NCBI RefSeq assembly: GCF_009725235.1
Contig: NZ_WJFC01000022.1
Coordinates: 37,559-101,558, forward strand
Direction: 5' to 3'
DNA length: 64,000 bases
Source of the DNA: Scytonema sp. UIC 10036
Lineage (GTDB): Bacteria > Cyanobacteriota > Cyanobacteriia > Cyanobacteriales > Nostocaceae
Shown here: in pieces, positions 61,514 through 64,000 of the stretch
Position numbering within the stretch: position 1 is the first letter of the stretch
Layout of the letters: every line of letters begins with the position of its first letter
Made by a program: the position numbers and the translations under genes
The notes under the pieces: model-generated
Seen by the model: the letters and a program-made list of their open reading frames with translations, nothing else
The model's database searches: none
Told to the model about the DNA's origin: nothing

Positions 61514-63700
61514 TTACCGATCGCTGGTCACTGTTAATAATGACCTTTGAATGCTAACTTCTTCTAAGAAGTGTAAGTGTTCGCCAGGAATTTGTCGGAG
61601 ATATTCTGGAGTTCCTTGGATTTTTAAGCGACCTTGTTCAAGGAGTACAATCCAATCAGCTCTTTGAATCACTTTGGGGCGATGGCTAATCATTATTGTG
61701 GTTTTGCCTCGTCGATGGCGTAACAGTTTATTTAGAACTTCGGCTTCGCTAACTGGGTCGAGAGCACCCGTAGATTCATCTAAAATAAGTACGGGTGGGT
61801 CAGTAACAATCGCTCTGGCTATAGCTAATCTTTGCTTTTGCCCGCCTGAAAGATTTGCGCCAAATTCTCCTAAAACTGTTTGGTATTTATCGGGTAGTTT
61901 GTTGATGAATTCATCTGCACCAGCAATTTGGCAAGCTTGTACAATTTGTTCAAAAGTAATGTTGGGGTAACTGAAGCGGAAGTTGTCAATGATTGAACGG
62001 CTCCAAAAATGGGGTTCTTGAGGTACGAGTACGATTTGCTGTCGCAAGCATTCTAAAGATAGGTCTTGTTGGTTGTATATGCCATAAGCGATATTACCTG
62101 ATTGAGTCTGATACAAAGCAGTAATCAATTTAGCTAAGGTGCTTTTGCCACAACCTGATTTACCAACTAAAGCAATGACTTGACCGCCAGGAATAGTGAG
62201 AGAAAAGTCTTGCAGTAGGTCTACTCTACCTGCATGGTGGAAGTTGAGGTTGGTGCAGGTGATATCTGCATTACCGGGAATTTCTGCCCAAGGTTTTTTG
62301 AAGTCGTTTTCGTCTTCTGGGGTGGCGTCAATAACTTCTGTCAGGCGCTGAATGACAACTTGGGCGGTAATAAATTCATCAACTAAGCCAATTGCCGAAC
62401 CTAAGAAACCGAGAAAGTTACCACTCATACCGTTAAACATTAAGAGTTGACCAATTGTTAAAGTATGATTAATGACTAAGTAACTTCCTAGCCAAAGTAA
62501 GGCAATATTGGTGAACGTGGAAATAAGACCGGTGATAGTGCCACTGTATAACCCCAGTTTCATCGTACTCCACCCCAGGTTTGCAAGGCGGCCATAATTT
62601 GTTTGATACTCTTCCCATGCTTGGGGGGTTGCTTGAGTTGTTTTTAGCACTTGGACACCGCGAAAAGTTTCTACAAGAAAACCTTGATTTTCTGTTCGTA
62701 AAACGATGGATTTACGGGTTTTATTCCGCATCATCGGTAGAAAAAGCAGGTTAACGCAGGTCAGGACGAGAAATGCAAGAAAAGAAGCTAAAGACAGTTG
62801 CCAACTGTAGAACAGCATAATCCCCAAGGAAACCACAGCAATAAAAAATTGGCTGGGTAAACCGAGAACAATTTGGGAAACAAGGGCATTGATGGCATTT
62901 ACGTCAGAAATGCGGCTGACGACTTCCCCACTGCGACGACCTTCAAAGTATGACAAGGGTAAGTGTAAAAGTTTGCGTCCGTATTCTAAAATTAATCCGA
63001 ATTGCAAGCGCTGACCAAAGTGACCAATGAGGTGAGATTGTACTAATGCGATCGCACTTCTAATAAAATTCATACTAATGACCCCAATTGCGACAGTGGT
63101 TAGCAATTGAGTATCTCCCCGTACCAACACATCATCAGTTAGCAGTTGCATCATCAAGGGAGAAGCAAGCGAGAGGAGACCAACAACTATATTAATGGCA
63201 GTTGCCTGAGCAAGAATAAAGCGATAAGGCCAAGCACGGGCAATAAAACGTCCAAATCCACCAATTTTATCTTCTGGTTGTTCTAGAAAACGGCTGTAGT
63301 CTGGTTCTAGCAAGAGCATTACGCCATTAACCCAACCTGTAGTTAACTCTTTGCGAGTAAGATAACGCATACCAAGGCTAGGGTCAGCAACGATGTATTT
63401 TTTACCTTTTTGACCGTACAATACAACCCAGTGATATCCTTTCCAATGAATAATTGCTGGTAAAGGTACTTCGTTTAAACGCTCAAGCATTTCAGGATTA
63501 GCTTTTACCTGACGAGCATTAAACCCCAGTGCTTCTGCACCCCGTTTCAAACCCAGTAAGGAAGTGCCTCGCGAACCAGTACCCACAGCTTCTCGTACCC
63601 GACTGATGGCAAAAGTACGTCCGTAATATTTGGCAATAGTGGCAATACAGGCAGCACCGCAGTCTTCTTCACTATGTTGTAAAACAACTTGGTATTTCAT
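61514..63700 (-). CDS. C39-peptidase ABC exporter
   Basis: The start is ATG 63700 (MKYQVVLQHSEEDCG). A C39 peptidase domain (1-~140) has catalytic Cys14 in DCGAACIA, His in HWVVLYG and Asp in VADPS, for cleaving double-glycine leaders. Six membrane helices (~160-460) are followed by an ABC domain with Walker A GKSGCGKST, the Q loop, signature LSGGQKQRLAIARA, Walker B VLILDESTGALD and the His switch in ISHRPKVIQ. It is a bacteriocin/microcin-type or HetC-like exporter that processes and secretes peptides or proteins with its HlyD partner. The substrate is not identified. About 300 bases upstream (63701-64000) show no gene. Confidence 0.93.
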   Translation of the reverse strand: MKYQVVLQHSEEDCGAACIATIAKYYGRTFAISRVREAVGTGSRGTSLLGLKRGAEALGFNARQVKANPEMLERLNEVPLPAIIHWKGYHWVVLYGQKGKKYIVADPSLGMRYLTRKELTTGWVNGVMLLLEPDYSRFLEQPEDKIGGFGRFIARAWPYRFILAQATAINIVVGLLSLASPLMMQLLTDDVLVRGDTQLLTTVAIGVISMNFIRSAIALVQSHLIGHFGQRLQFGLILEYGRKLLHLPLSYFEGRRSGEVVSRISDVNAINALVSQIVLGLPSQFFIAVVSLGIMLFYSWQLSLASFLAFLVLTCVNLLFLPMMRNKTRKSIVLRTENQGFLVETFRGVQVLKTTQATPQAWEEYQTNYGRLANLGWSTMKLGLYSGTITGLISTFTNIALLWLGSYLVINHTLTIGQLLMFNGMSGNFLGFLGSAIGLVDEFITAQVVIQRLTEVIDATPEDENDFKKPWAEIPGNADITCTNLNFHHAGRVDLLQDFSLTIPGGQVIALVGKSGCGKSTLAKLITALYQTQSGNIAYGIYNQQDLSLECLRQQIVLVPQEPHFWSRSIIDNFRFSYPNITFEQIVQACQIAGADEFINKLPDKYQTVLGEFGANLSGGQKQRLAIARAIVTDPPVLILDESTGALDPVSEAEVLNKLLRHRRGKTTIMISHRPKVIQRADWIVLLEQGRLKIQGTPEYLRQIPGEHLHFLEEVSIQRSLLTVTSDR

Positions 63701-64000
63701 AATTGTAATAATATTAATGTACAAAAACTTTCTGAGGAAATTTTCAGTAAGATTGTGAATTCCCTGTCAGAAAGCTTTTTGGTTGCTTTCTGTTGTTAGT
63801 ATGATTGATAATTTTGTATAGAAGTTGAGCTAAATTCAGAAGCTGCTCAATACATTTTTTGGTTAATAAGTCAGAAAAAGTCAGAAAATTCAGGTAAGTT
63901 CAGCTTTGCCCTGCTTGTTCGTAGGAATGTATGGTCAGCCAATTCAAGTAAAATTTTATACATTTTTACATTCTGTTAGACCTATTTATATTTCACAAAT

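Overview
The window looks like cyanobacterial DNA, most likely from a filamentous Nostocales-type genome. Supporting signs are frequent GCGATCGC (HIP1-type) octamers, a PEP-CTERM protein, CHAT/TIR/STAND signalling proteins, a cyanobacterial-type group II intron, heptanucleotide tandem repeats and two-partner-secretion exoproteins. It is rich in accessory DNA. Two ParM-like actins with small adaptor genes, a MobV-type relaxase and a candidate oriT suggest a large plasmid or an integrated one; no replication initiator is visible.

Layout. (1) 1-2.4 kb: decayed tyrosine-recombinase DNA, with two tandem DUF6262/TnpC-like genes, a recombinase N-terminal remnant and a truncated integrase. (2) 2.4-9.2 kb: a conflict or signalling locus. 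A CHAT-TIR-STAND protein and a membrane STAND/coiled-coil protein are divergent from a protein with a C-terminal TIR-like or nucleotide-hydrolase-like domain. The last gene is broken near its 3' end by an 890-bp element whose ends look like tyrosine-recombinase core sites. (3) 9.4-17.5 kb: a plasmid-type operon: ParM-like actin, a 51-aa ribbon-helix-helix adaptor, small unknown proteins, two membrane proteins and a membrane-anchored P-loop ATPase. A 2.4-kb group II intron sits inside one membrane gene, and the exons rejoin in frame. (4) 17.5-23.5 kb: small minus-strand genes, two related RHH/coiled-coil proteins, and arrays of an odd-centred palindrome (CCGTGTAWTACACGG and variants) in large inverted repeats around a frameshifted IS1634-type transposase.

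(5) 23.5-44.6 kb: PEP-CTERM protein, sulfotransferase-like protein, GT2 glycosyltransferase, membrane protein and a 5,341-residue CARDB/Calx-beta/RTX surface protein. (6) 45.3-52.0 kb: a second ParM-like/adaptor pair, a candidate oriT and a MobV relaxase-TOPRIM gene. That gene is split by a 2.6-kb element with ~690-bp inverted arms carrying the same palindrome array around an IS982-type transposase. A 7-8 bp target duplication is visible, and removing the element restores the relaxase frame. (7) 53-64 kb: a secreted small protein, CHAT-TPR protein, filamentous-haemagglutinin-type exoprotein, a TacA/TacT-like toxin-antitoxin pair, and HlyD plus a C39-peptidase ABC exporter. The last two could secrete double-glycine or RTX substrates, but a link to the giant protein is inference.

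The strongest unexplained signals are the mobile palindrome arrays paired with RHH genes, the small element at 8275-9164 with phased recombinase-like repeats, and the ParM-centred operon at 9.4-17.5 kb.
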